Assembly (NCBI GenBank): GCA_947646735.1
Contig: CANTFK010000994.1
Span: forward strand, 806,001 to 870,000
Reading direction: 5' to 3'
From: Peronospora farinosa
Lineage: Eukaryota > Oomycota > Peronosporomycetes > Peronosporales > Peronosporaceae
DNA: 64,000 nt
Part shown: positions 21,499-31,319 of the stretch, one piece after another
Position numbering within the stretch: position 1 is the first letter of the stretch
How the letters are laid out: each line of letters opens with the position of its first letter
The notes under the pieces: model-generated
What the model was told of the DNA's origin: nothing
Databases searched by the model: none
Seen by the model: the letters and a program-made list of their open reading frames with translations, nothing else
Made by a program: the position numbers and the translations under genes

Positions 21499-22899
21499 TT
21501 CACTTTCCATGAGCTATTCTTACCTCTGAATCAACAATTTGACGCCGCAGTGCCCACGGTCGATGAATTCCTTAAATTTCACGATGACGTTAATGGTCAG
21601 CTCAAGCTCATTTATCCAGATGGACTTGCTTCAGCTATGGAAAATAGAGATGCAATATGGCTGGAGAAGAATGAGCTTCCCACCGAAGTTTTCGGATTGT
21701 TAGATTTTCTCCCTAAGAAAGAACTGCTTCTTGTACAGATGGCTACGTTTAGATGGCTCGATTACGTGGACCAGTACAGTACAAAGAACTCCTTGGGTAG
21801 CATGCCCCTGCTTAAGGCTCTGAAAGAAGTAGGATATGATGACGAAATTCTGATAAAGTGGTGTGTTTACCGAATATGGACAAAGAGGTCGAAGTAAAAG
21901 CAAGTGGGATGTTGAATCTCTTCACCAAAATAGAAGCCTTTCATATAGCGCTGCAACGGCTCCAGCAACACTTTAAAACGCAGATAACAAAGAAGTTGAT
22001 TCAATCGTGGCTCGGTGACAGGTTAAGTGTAGCTACTGTCATCGTCCGTCTCGGTCTATCGCCGGAAGCCTTAGATACCGGTTACGATTTCTCTCGTTAC
22101 AAAATATTGGTGATGTACGAATGTATTTGGAATCTTCGTTATAGACCGAAGACATTTCAAAGTTTACTGGCTAATGCTTTGATGAAAGTGTGGGGATATA
22201 CATTGGAGGATTTCAAGACATTAAATAAGCAGAGTGACCAAGAGTCTGCCCTGTCCCTCGCTCTAGCTCAATGGATTCGGACGCATGAAAATGGAAACGT
22301 AAACGCAAACGTAAGTGGAAAAAAGAAAGGAACGAGAATTTTAATTCTGAAGATGCACTTTGCCGGCGACACTTGATGTATATGCTATCGAGGCATTAAT
22401 GGTTCGAGTACGAAAAAGCTTTGATGGACATGCTAGAAGCTCTGGGCAGGTGATGAAAAGCTTCGCAAATGGCTTTGATCATAACGGGAAGAAAGGAATA
22501 GATTGGGTACGTCCGAAATACAAGGAATGCGGCTAATGCTGTGAAAAGATTTACTACTGTTCATATCAATGGCTTTATCGTTTGCTATTCATTCAGCGTA
22601 CATTGTCATGAAGACATATATCTGTCTGTACAACTTGTGGTACATTTTCTTATAGCTCGTCCTTTGCAATCCTTTCTACTCTAGATGCATGGACCAAACG
22701 TGTTCCCTGCTGTCACCAAGATGGCCATCAACCTTTGAGTTTTAGTTTACCACGATAAAATTCATGTACTAAGTGGTTTGCATCTGCTTTCCAGCTGCAC
22801 TTGCCCAGATTCATCACACCAGATTCTCAAAGCACTATGTCGGTGAGCACATCGATCACAATTGAAACAGTGCGAAGATAAGACAAGCAAATACCTTTT

Positions 22900-24038
22900 G
22901 TGAATCCACGGATGTATCAGATTGAGGCTTGGATATGTTTGGGATACCTTGGTTTGGATAGGACCCGCTCTCGTGAGAGGATGGTAGAGGTCAAGGTTGA
23001 TAGGTATTTAAGGCCTTCCTACACGCGTCTTGATCGTGGTGCATTACTGTTTCCAGTGCGTACAATGCGACTCGTTGATATTGTGGAGATTGTGATTGAA
23101 TTTCCTGGTATCTGGGTCGGGCATTTGTCCAGCTGTCGGATACGGCACCACGCCTCTCAAGCAACAGCACGGCTTAAGTTCACCAGGTCTTCTTCAAGGA
23201 TCTCAATGCTCATCGGGTGGGTCGAATGTACTGGAGGCTTTCGTCCTTATTTCGTGGTGGCATGCTACAGGTGATTATCGTGCACAAAAGACAAGGGTCC
23301 TCGTTCAGTGAGATTGCATCTCGCAAAGCTCACGACAGGTAGCAAGTAAGATGTTGCGAGTGAGCCATGGATGTTCGACAACGACGCGAGCGTTTCGCTG
23401 GTCTCGCTCCGGATAGGATGCGTCACAAAACAACCGCCGTGGCTAGAAATGTGTCCCGACGCTTGATGCGTTGTCGCAAGCCAAAGTCCTCCTCCATAGC
23501 TCGGTATTCCGCATCATGTCCGCACGCTCGCAGTGTAGGCAGCATGTAGGCAAAGCAGCGCACAAGATCCTCAGGGTCACGTTTCGCTTCCGACAGCGAC
23601 GTGAACACTGCCAGCTCCTGTATACTAAGGCCTTTTCCCTCACTATCTCAAGCAAAGCATCTGCTCCACTATGTTGGCGATAAAAGAGATGGGGTACGAG
23701 ATTCAGTCTTGATGCTGGCAATGTACATACTTTCCTCCAAGAAATCGAGCACCTTCGATGCGAGAACATGTAAAAATACCCATCATACATATCCGCATGG
23801 AGCACGAAATTGCTGTGACGTTTAGCAGATTCTTGGCCACGTAAAAGTCTTCGTTCATCCAGCACAAGAGTCGGCCGAACAGCATTTCTGGAAAATTAGT
23901 AAGCAGTCGTTCCGCTTCACGTTCAAGACGTGGATATTGATGCTGGGTGGTAAAGCCCTGGTGGCCATCAATACCTCTACTGGTATATGTTGCCATTTTG
24001 ATATAGATCACATCCATGCGCGTAGTCTCAATCGCCAA
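22900..24038 (-). pseudogene. Right-arm copies of the two decayed unknown genes
   Basis: The interval mirrors 9729-10867. A plus-strand frame at 22912-23274 corresponds to the 10493-10855 minus frame. A minus-strand set at 23423-24038 corresponds to 9729-10344. Translated pieces are identical or nearly so (SLSEAKRDPEDLVRCFAYML). The strand given is that of the larger piece. The products are unknown. Confidence 0.4.
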
Positions 24039-24310
24039 TCAACAAGACATTGGAGCAGGTGCAGTTATAATTGGTGGGATTGAGATCGAGCAATCCAACC
24101 TATTGTAAAGTTACACGAGCAGCGCGTTGATAGTATCTCTTCGCCTCATTGACTTGTTCAGTCATCTAGTCTCAATCGCCAATCAACTAGACATTGGAGC
24201 AGATGCAGTTATAATTGGTGGGATTGAGATCGAGCAATCCAACCAATTGTAAAGTTACACGCTCTGCGCGTTCACAGTATCTCTTCGCCTCATTGACTTG
24301 TTCAGCCATC
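24024..24310. repeat. Tandem duplication of about 145 bp in the right arm
   Basis: GTCTCAATCGCCAATCAAC begins at 24024 and again at 24169. The two copies run through TTATAATTGGTGGGATTGAG and CATTGACTTGTTCA with a few differences. The left arm has only the first few bases of this unit at the matching place. Read on the minus strand it extends a protein-like frame (NEAKRYCERAERVTLQLVGL). Confidence 0.8.
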
Positions 24311-25250
24311 ACAGCGTTGATTGCAGCCGCTGTAGCCCTCGGATTCGTGGCAAATGCCTTCGTCTTCCCCCCTTGTGGTTATTGAGTCTGTCATTAATGG
24401 CACGGATTCTCTACTGCCTCTTATAGTTCCGTCTGTGCTTCCGACATCGTCTGATTTCCCCTGAATTCTTGTGGCTTGATCACCGCGGCACTTTGAGAGT
24501 CTGCTAGCTGCATCTTCTGCATCTTCCTATCGAGCGTCAAATTGGAGATACTTCAATCCAGTCGAGCAACAAAAGATGCAGCAGAAGAACAAATATTTCA
24601 GCACTCGATGGCGTCACCGCATCGCATTTCATCACTCGACACCGCCTCTTGTCTCACTACTTGACGAAAAGACAAAGAGTCTCCAGCGACTCATTCTTCA
24701 CGAAAAAGTCCCAAGAGAAACGACATTACAAGAAAAAGAAATAATACACGCACATAAATGACCAAACGCACCAGTCTCATGCCTTGATCTACCGTCTACA
24801 AGACTCTGACACACCTCAAACTCTGTTAGTAGTCATAGGCTTCAAGTTTGCCGGGAACGTTCGAGCCACTCGTAGTAGCGAAGTCTGCTACCTCTGTCAG
24901 AGGAGCTGGCACTTGCATTTGTGCTGGATTGAGCAACGTATCAAGCTTCTAATCTTCCACACGTCGCTTCTTTGGCGATCGTCACAGAAGCCGTCGCCCC
25001 ACCTCCAGTCGTCTTTGACCTGGCTTCCTCCACTAAAATGTCCTTAAGCAGCTGAAATTTAACATGTTTCAGGTCCGTCAGCTCTTGCAGCTTAAGCTCC
25101 AGTGTCTGTAACTGTTTCTTTGCTGCATCCACAGTATCTCTCTCTTCTTCCAAGTTGTTTGTCTGCTGTGCTTGTTTGGTCTCGTTTCTGCTCTCTTTAA
25201 CATCTTTTTCCGCCGTGCCTTCACCTCGACGTCTGCAGTGTCGAATGCTA
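24293..25250 (-). pseudogene. Decayed coiled-coil gene, right-arm copy
   Basis: The minus-strand coiled coil (NLEEERDTVDAAKKQLQTLE) spans about 25180-24941. It is followed by frameshifted pieces (PAQMQVPAPLTEVADF near 24900) and, at 24545-24293, FATNPRATAAAINAVMAEQ. Here all pieces read in one direction, unlike the left arm. It could be a remnant of one gene, possibly SWI3/SMARCC-like, but this is not proven. Confidence 0.4.
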
Positions 25251-25251
25251 A

Positions 25252-25502
25252 TCAGTTTACGCCAGTTTTTCTGTATGCAACGGCGACGAATGGCCCTAAA
25301 ACATACCAAATAAGTCCGAAAAACGTCAGTTTTAGCAGTCTACGTCGCTTTTTAGCATACATTACCTGCGAATTGCTTCCTGCTTTGCATTTCGCACACA
25401 CATTGGCACTTCTAGACGGAATGTATGCGGTAAAATCGCCTCGAGATCTCGTGGTCCCGTGTACGGAGCATACGGATTGCGCGCATAAGGTCGTCCGCTC
25501 AT
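25252..25502 (-). pseudogene. Small basic membrane-type protein, frameshifted
   Basis: From the ATG at 25502 the frame reads SGRPYARNPYAPYTGPRDLE and later LPHTFRLEVPMCVRNAKQ, ending in a stop near 25360. A second frame overlaps and continues with MYAKKRRRLLKLTFFGLIWY and a hydrophobic segment to a stop at 25252. Together they would give about 80 residues with one membrane segment, but a frameshift or an unseen splice separates them. The inverted-repeat boundary (25291) cuts through the gene, so the left arm carries only its last 14 codons. It is divergent from YKT6, 210 bp apart. The family is not recognised. Confidence 0.5.
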
Positions 25503-25712
25503 TATGTATAAGTTAAGTAAGAAAAGAAAAGTCACTTTATGAAGTAGCCAAGCCAGAAGTAGCCAGATCACTTTCTGTCTTTAATGACATGGCACTAGAT
25601 GCTTACGTTTTTTTGAGAACAAGACGAAAAAACCGCCGGCCCCCTGAAGAGCTCAAGTCAATCAGTGTGTCTTGCTTTCCACGTTCCTTTGCTCTGTGTT
25701 ACACTACATAGT

Positions 25713-26632
25713 ATGAAGATTGTTGCTATTGGTACGTGTATCTTTGTTGATGTCCTTGTGATGTTTTGATACTATGAATCCTCTTTTGCTGTCTTTTTAT
25801 ATCAAAGAAATATTTTTTTTGACAATACTTTTGGATAAAATAATACTAATAATAATAATTATTTATGTGTGATTTTGATAATAGAATTATTGCGTCAAGA
25901 TGGGCAAGGCCAAGATCCCACTATTCTATCTGCTGCCTTTGAAGTGTCATCTTTTGGCTACTTTCAACGTTCAGGGTATGAGGCTATTGCTGTTAATTAC
26001 GGGACTCTGGGACAAATCGTTGCTGACTTTTTTTCTTTTCTTAACATGTGACGTTTTCCAGCGTCCGTGAGATGATCAATTTTTTCAGTCGTACGTTTAT
26101 TAAACGCACGGAACCTGGTCAGCGGCAATCAATTCAGCACGAAGAGTACAATTGCCACGTGTACGTGCGTCGTGATGGGCTGTCGGGCATTGTAGTATGC
26201 GACCAAGAGTACCCACCGCGTGTTGCCTTTGCGCTGCTTAATAAACTCATGGAAGAGTTTAACAAGTCGACTGGGTGAGTCTTTTTGAATTATGTTGAGC
26301 CTTTTGTGTCTTGATGAGATATGAATTGATTCTGATGGCTTTGCTTTTTCTGCAGTGGCAGTTGGAAGACCCAATCGGGCAACCCGCAAGAGTTTGCGGC
26401 ATTGACGAAAGCCCTGGCCGAATACCAGGACCCTTCGAAGGCCGACAAGATTTCAGCCATCCAGAAAGAACTAGATGAGACGACTGCTGTGTTGTCCAAG
26501 ACCATTGATAATGTGCTGGAGCGTGGTGAGAAATTGGATGACCTCGTGTCCAAGTCACAGGATCTCAGTAGCCAGTCCAAGGTGTTTTACAAACAGGCCA
26601 AGAAGACCAACTCCTGCTGCATTGTTATGTAA
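25713..26632 (+). CDS. YKT6: YKT6-like longin R-SNARE
   Basis: Four exons fit: 25713-25731, 25885-25975, 26062-26274 and 26356-26632, all with GT-AG introns of about 80-150 bp, giving 199 aa, the usual length of YKT6. The N-terminal longin domain contains [14 protein letters not shown] and [20 protein letters not shown]. The SNARE helix contains [20 protein letters not shown] and [12 protein letters not shown] with the central Arg of R-SNAREs. The protein ends in SCCIVM, a double-Cys prenylation/palmitoylation box typical of YKT6. It acts in ER-Golgi, endosomal and vacuolar membrane fusion and cycles between cytosol and membrane through its lipid anchor. Confidence 0.96.
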
Positions 26633-26805
26633 GATCCGAGTACCTTGTCGATCTTTTGGCTCCCGATCTATTTTATCATCGATCGGATTCCCTACACGCT
26701 TCTTTTTTTCTGCTGTATGCATGCTGGTTCACTTTTTAAACAAAACAAAATATTTTACTTGCACAACGGTTTTCAGGGCTACCAATACGCCCTGCACAAA
26801 CAAGT

Positions 26806-29195
26806 TTACTTCCGCTTTGGAGAGGCTGTGGTAACTTTCCTTCGTGGTCGAAGAGAGCGCTTCACAGGTTTTACTTTTGCTTTCGTCCTAGATGGTGTGG
26901 CGTCATTTGTCTCGTTGCTGGTCTCGTCCTCTGCGTTTTCAGTATGGCTGTGCTTCCTCTTCGATTTTTTTCTCGCATCACTGTGTACACTGTCGTTATC
27001 ACCAGCTTTTGAACTATTGGTCTCAGAGGGGTCGTCATCACCTTTGGAAAAACAAGGTTTTCCTTCATCAGCTTTCACGAACACTAGCCCTCCAGTTACA
27101 GATACAAAGAGAAGGCACGTACTATCGTCTTGCTCTGGACCAGAATCTTTCCGTTGAATGATACTGCCTCTTTCAAAATACGAAGTCTTGTGCGCTTTTG
27201 ATGTTTTGTGGCTTTTGCAATTTGGGCATACGTCCGCTGATATTCCTGGACTATTAGGAACACAAGCGCTATCTCTTAACTTGTCAAGCTGCAAATCAAT
27301 ACAAAAATGGCATCAGAGTCAGCACGGACACCACACATTTACCGTAAAAGGCAACTCAAAATCATCGCACCTGTGATACAAGCTGATTGATGGACTCGAG
27401 CTGATCACTTGCAAGCTGCTGCGCATCCAGCTTTTGCGCTGCACACGCATTAAAAAGCGAGCCATTTATCAGTGTTAGACCACAATTCCAGAGCTTGGTA
27501 GTTCTTTTTCAATTCACTTACCTTCGGCTTTCTGTAACTGGAACCGCAGTCGTTCGATTTCGCCCTTCATTTGAAGCGACGATAAACGCTCTTGCTCCCA
27601 TTCGTCCATATTTTTAGGCAAATACGACGGAAGCCACTGGAGTGCACCGGGGCCAACAGCAGCTACACGTTCAGGCAGCTCGCTCAAAGGACTAATTAAG
27701 AGTCCCGTCTCATACGGAACGATCGGTATCGTAGATGCTGGGAATTCGATTACGCGACGGTTCTTCAACTCTTTACTGCTAGCTCCAGACGTGGATGTCA
27801 TAATGAGTCGTCGCTTCTTGCCTCTACGCTGACTTATGTCTTTCATATAATCATCACCAGGCGTAGATCCTAATTTCTCTTCTAATGATGAATATTCGTC
27901 ACTATCACTGTCCGAGTCCTCCTCCTCATCACTGTCACTCTGCGTAAAGTCATACCCTCCATTCAACACACGCAGCTTGGCCCTAGGCAGCACAAAAGCT
28001 CCAATTTTCTCAAAAAAACCTTTTTTAAGTGCATCTTCGGTTTCAGTGTACGTCATATCTGACGGCAAGACCTCCACATTCTCTTCTTGAATGTACCCAA
28101 CGCCACCAAAGTCCAGCTTTACCACAAGTTGTCGTGTGTCTATGCGCAATTCAAGCACACGACCAGTCCCGAATGGAGTCCATTTTACAAGGTCACCGGC
28201 ACAAACCTCATTAATCTCAGGAAGTTCGACATTCTGTGCTTCTAACATTGCTTCAAGTCTGCTCTTTTCCCGAACGAGGCGCAAAATACGGCTGCCTCGC
28301 GCATTCAGCTCCGTCATAATGTCCTGAAGTGCGCTATTGCGCCGTCGACTTGACTCCAAGCTTTTTGCTGTATTCACCACTTTGCGACTGAGCGCACGTG
28401 CCACACGATTCTGCTGCTTTTGCATGCGCTTCATCTCACCTATCTGCCACAGTAGCGTGCAGCGATGCCTGGCAAAAGCCCGCTCCAATTCTTCGCGTTC
28501 GATTGTCAAGGCTCCAAGTTCTCGTTGTGTGATGCGTACAGCACGTCGAGCAGCCGGTAATGTCTCGACAATTTCCTCGGGCGTAATGACTCCACCAGTC
28601 CTTGCACGACGATTCTTCAATCCTAGTGTATTGTTCTTGCAATCAATGTCATCCACAAGAAAGAGACGACGATGGTCCTTGTCCCCAACCTTCGGACGAC
28701 CACCTGGCAGTTTAATCCCTGTACAAGCTTCAAAAGCCGTCAATTGATGCTGAATTTTCTTCACATCTAGTTGAGCCTCATAATGCGACAAACTCTTGAC
28801 ACCGGCAATGTCCGGCATTGGTCTCGGTTGGCGATTGTATCGCTGATTTACATGCAATTGTTGCATTAAATGCAAACTATCCGGTCCCAGTGGTAATTGC
28901 TCCATTGTCTTGTACATTTTGTTGTGTTCGTTGCCGTCCGTAGCTTCTCGTCGCTTCTGTGTGACGCGCCTGTATGAACAATTGAATTTAACACAAAAAC
29001 ACACACAAGAAAAACAGCTTTTTGAGCATTTGACTGCTACTTTTTAAGGTTGAAATAAAGACTTCCATCAACCCACCTGCGCTTCATCTTTTTCATGTTT
29101 CTAAGACCCATGGCATCGTCAAAAGCCGTTGATTTCTTGGTTCGAAAGTTTCCACGCGTCTTAGCTGTGACGTGGCTGTCCAAATTCGTTTCCAT
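26806..29195 (-). CDS. Coiled-coil, acidic/basic protein of unknown function (4 exons)
   Basis: The model joins exons 29195-29077, 28969-27522, 27438-27371 and 27288-26806, each with GT-AG borders in phase, giving 705 aa. The N-terminus is strongly basic (MKKMKRRRVTQKRREATDG). The middle (roughly residues 175-300) is a long Arg/Glu-rich coiled coil. A small beta-rich segment follows (DLVKWTPFGTGRVLELRIDT), similar in style to Tudor or SH3-like folds. Then come an Asp/Ser-rich acidic run (SDSDEEEDSDSDSDE), another coiled coil, and a Lys/Arg-rich tail ending SPKRK. Composition suggests a nuclear protein. It converges with YKT6 (173 bp between stops). I do not recognise the family. Confidence 0.8.
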
Positions 29196-29576
29196 CACGA
29201 CTCGAGGAGCAAGACAAGAGAGAGAAAAAACAAGATGCAACTTGGGACTTGTATAATGGGATCTTTATAATAGGGACGACGATCTGAAGTCCCACGTGGC
29301 GAGCAAAACGAGAGCAATTGGCCGTTATGTTTAGTCCAGTCGTGAAAATGGGTTGAAAATGTGAATGGGTTATTGAAAAGAAAAAAAAATGTCCGCACAC
29401 GTGGTCGTACGAAAAATTACAAGACCGCTTGTCAAACTTGACAGTAAGCATTTTTTATGAAATGGCTTTTTCTATTCGATTATTGCAATTATTTTTTTAT
29501 AACTACCAACAATATATACAGGTATTTTTATAAGGAATTTTACAGTCAGTTAGTTTTTTTCATCGAATCGAACGTC

Positions 29577-31319
29577 ATGATTTCTACTTCGACGCGAGAA
29601 AAGGCCAAGGCTACTAAGGCCTATCTTGAACAAAAGTATGCAACTATGAAACGTGAGCGTGAAGAAAGCCGAGAACGTCGTAATAAATTGGAGGAACAGA
29701 TGGCGGCCATGCGTCTTACGGAGCGAAAGAAGGAACAATACCGTCAAGAACTTCGCTCGAAGGAATTACAAAGTCTACGTCATCAACGCAAACGTCTTGC
29801 AGTTGGAGATTTTCAGCCACTTGCTGTGATTGGACGTGGAGCTTTTGGAGAAGTTCGACTTGTCAAAAAGAGAGACAGTGGGGAAATTTTTGCACTCAAG
29901 TCGTTGGAAAAGAGTGCCATGGTACTCAAGAATCAGGTCGGCCACGTCAAAGCTGAGCGAGACATCTTGGCTAGTGCGGACCAGGATAATAATTGGCTCG
30001 TGACATTGCATTATTCGTTCCAGGATGACCATAGACTCTATATGATTATGGAATATTTACCTGGAGGAGATCTCATGGGTTTATTAATGAAGGAAGACAC
30101 ACTTAATGAAGCCACGACACGCTTTTACGCGGCAGAAATGGTGCTGGCAATCCAGTCTGTGCACGATCTTGGTTACATTCATCGTGACATGAAACCGGAC
30201 AATGTGCTATTGGATGCTCATGGACATTTGAAGCTGACCGACCTCGGACTTTGCAAAAAAATGGACTCGCGCGTAGATTTGCTACCGGTTTCGCAACATG
30301 CGATGAACTCAGAGCAAGCTGCAGCGGCTGCAGCTGCTGCAGCAACGAGAGGAGGGGGTGGTGGAAACAGCGTGGACGCATCACGCAGCAAACCCTTTTC
30401 ACGTAACAGACAGGTTGCATTTAGTACAGTTGGCACACCCGACTACATTGCACCTGAAGTACTGGCACAGAAGGGGTATGGGAAGGAGTGCGACTGGTGG
30501 TCCATGGGTGTGATTCTGTACGAATGCTTGGTAGGCTACCCACCGTTCTACGCGGACGAGCCAGTGCAGACGTGCCGCAAGATTGTCAATTGGAAGCAGT
30601 CGTTTGGATTCCCTCCCGAGGCAATTGCCCGACTGAGCCCGCAGTGTATGGACTTTGTCCGAAGACTTATTTGCAATGCAGAGAACCGACTGGGAACAGG
30701 ATCTGTCGAGGAGATCAAGCGGCACCCGTGGTTCAACGGTGTAGATTGGGCTACACTGCGCTCTATTCAAGCTCCATATGTTCCGATGGGTGGCGGCTCG
30801 CAGTTTGACTACTTGTTGGACCAGTTGCAGGTGAATGACCCCGACCAGTCCGGTCCACAATACCAAGAGCTTGTTCGTCAGGCAACGTCAAACTTCGACA
30901 AGTTCACAGAGCCATGCGAGTTGCCAGTACCGGTCCAGGCATTGGCGATGGGCCAAGCACCCGCTATCGCGCCAATGGGCATAGCACGCGGCAATAATGT
31001 CATGACAAGTGATACCAACATAGGCGAGCTGCCGCAAGCGTTCGGCCCGGACGGCAAGCCATTGACCTTTAACAAATTCATTGGCTACACATACAAGCGG
31101 AAGCCGCCGGTTCGCATGGCACTGAATGACGGGTTGTTTGACAACGGTAGCGTGGGGACAGCGTCTATCTCTGTAGAGCCCGGTATTGGCTCGGGGTCGC
31201 TGCACTCGGCCACATTACCCAACAGCTATGAGAGCCACGGTGCTGGGTATTCTTCCGCCAACGCGACATCCAGCTCTGATAGGGCAGCCTCTGATATAGG
31301 TAGTATTCATTACAAGTGA
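29577..31319 (+). CDS. NDR/LATS-family AGC protein kinase
   Basis: This single exon encodes 580 aa from the ATG at 29577. An upstream in-frame ATG at 29457 would add an AT-rich, unlikely leader. The N-terminal helices ([16 protein letters not shown]) match the MOB-binding region of NDR kinases. Kinase motifs: GRGAFGEV (86-93), catalytic Lys108, HRDMKPDN (202-209), activation segment [13 protein letters not shown] (282-294) with Ser283. The hydrophobic motif is FIGYTYKRK with Thr505. The metal-binding motif is DLG (222-224) instead of the usual DFG. The insert before the activation segment contains poly-Ala and poly-Gly runs and a basic RSKPFSRNR, in the place of the NDR autoinhibitory segment. 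These kinases act in Hippo/MEN-like control of growth and cell division. Confidence 0.95.
   Translation: MISTSTREKAKATKAYLEQKYATMKREREESRERRNKLEEQMAAMRLTERKKEQYRQELRSKELQSLRHQRKRLAVGDFQPLAVIGRGAFGEVRLVKKRDSGEIFALKSLEKSAMVLKNQVGHVKAERDILASADQDNNWLVTLHYSFQDDHRLYMIMEYLPGGDLMGLLMKEDTLNEATTRFYAAEMVLAIQSVHDLGYIHRDMKPDNVLLDAHGHLKLTDLGLCKKMDSRVDLLPVSQHAMNSEQAAAAAAAAATRGGGGGNSVDASRSKPFSRNRQVAFSTVGTPDYIAPEVLAQKGYGKECDWWSMGVILYECLVGYPPFYADEPVQTCRKIVNWKQSFGFPPEAIARLSPQCMDFVRRLICNAENRLGTGSVEEIKRHPWFNGVDWATLRSIQAPYVPMGGGSQFDYLLDQLQVNDPDQSGPQYQELVRQATSNFDKFTEPCELPVPVQALAMGQAPAIAPMGIARGNNVMTSDTNIGELPQAFGPDGKPLTFNKFIGYTYKRKPPVRMALNDGLFDNGSVGTASISVEPGIGSGSLHSATLPNSYESHGAGYSSANATSSSDRAASDIGSIHYK

Larger units (their letters stand above)
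15583..22376 (+). pseudogene. RxLR-dEER WY effector, unit 3, broken by Copia B
   Basis: The ATG is at 15583 and the signal peptide reads MIWATIATILVGL before Copia B interrupts it at 15621. The gene resumes at 20896 with the RxLR region (RKLR), an intact KEER near 20995, and a long tract of HQ-rich repeats (21142-21560). A 1-nt loss near 21857 (reading IKWCVYRIW in place of the aligned SVC...PNMD frame) shifts the frame. A second loss in the A-run near 22323 shifts it again before the normal C-terminus. Between the shifts the WY region is well preserved (SWLGDRLSVATVIVRLGLSP). It is a dead relative of 11368-12771. Confidence 0.88.
14998..25291. repeat. Right arm of the large inverted repeat
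   Basis: This arm is the inverse of 8697-13320. It is longer because of the 5.3-kb Copia B insertion (15621-20895), a roughly 36-bp AT-rich insertion near 15210-15250, an expanded effector repeat tract, and a tandem duplication of about 145 bp near 24024-24310. The outer end at 25291 falls inside the small gene at 25252-25502. Confidence 0.9.

Noticed and set aside
29161..29240. Longer N-terminus for the four-exon protein
   Set aside because: The extra frame starts at TTG; the first ATG is at 29195.
29457..29576. N-terminal extension of the NDR kinase
   Set aside because: It is AT-rich, Phe/Tyr-rich and precedes the conserved N-terminal helix, which begins right after the ATG at 29577.
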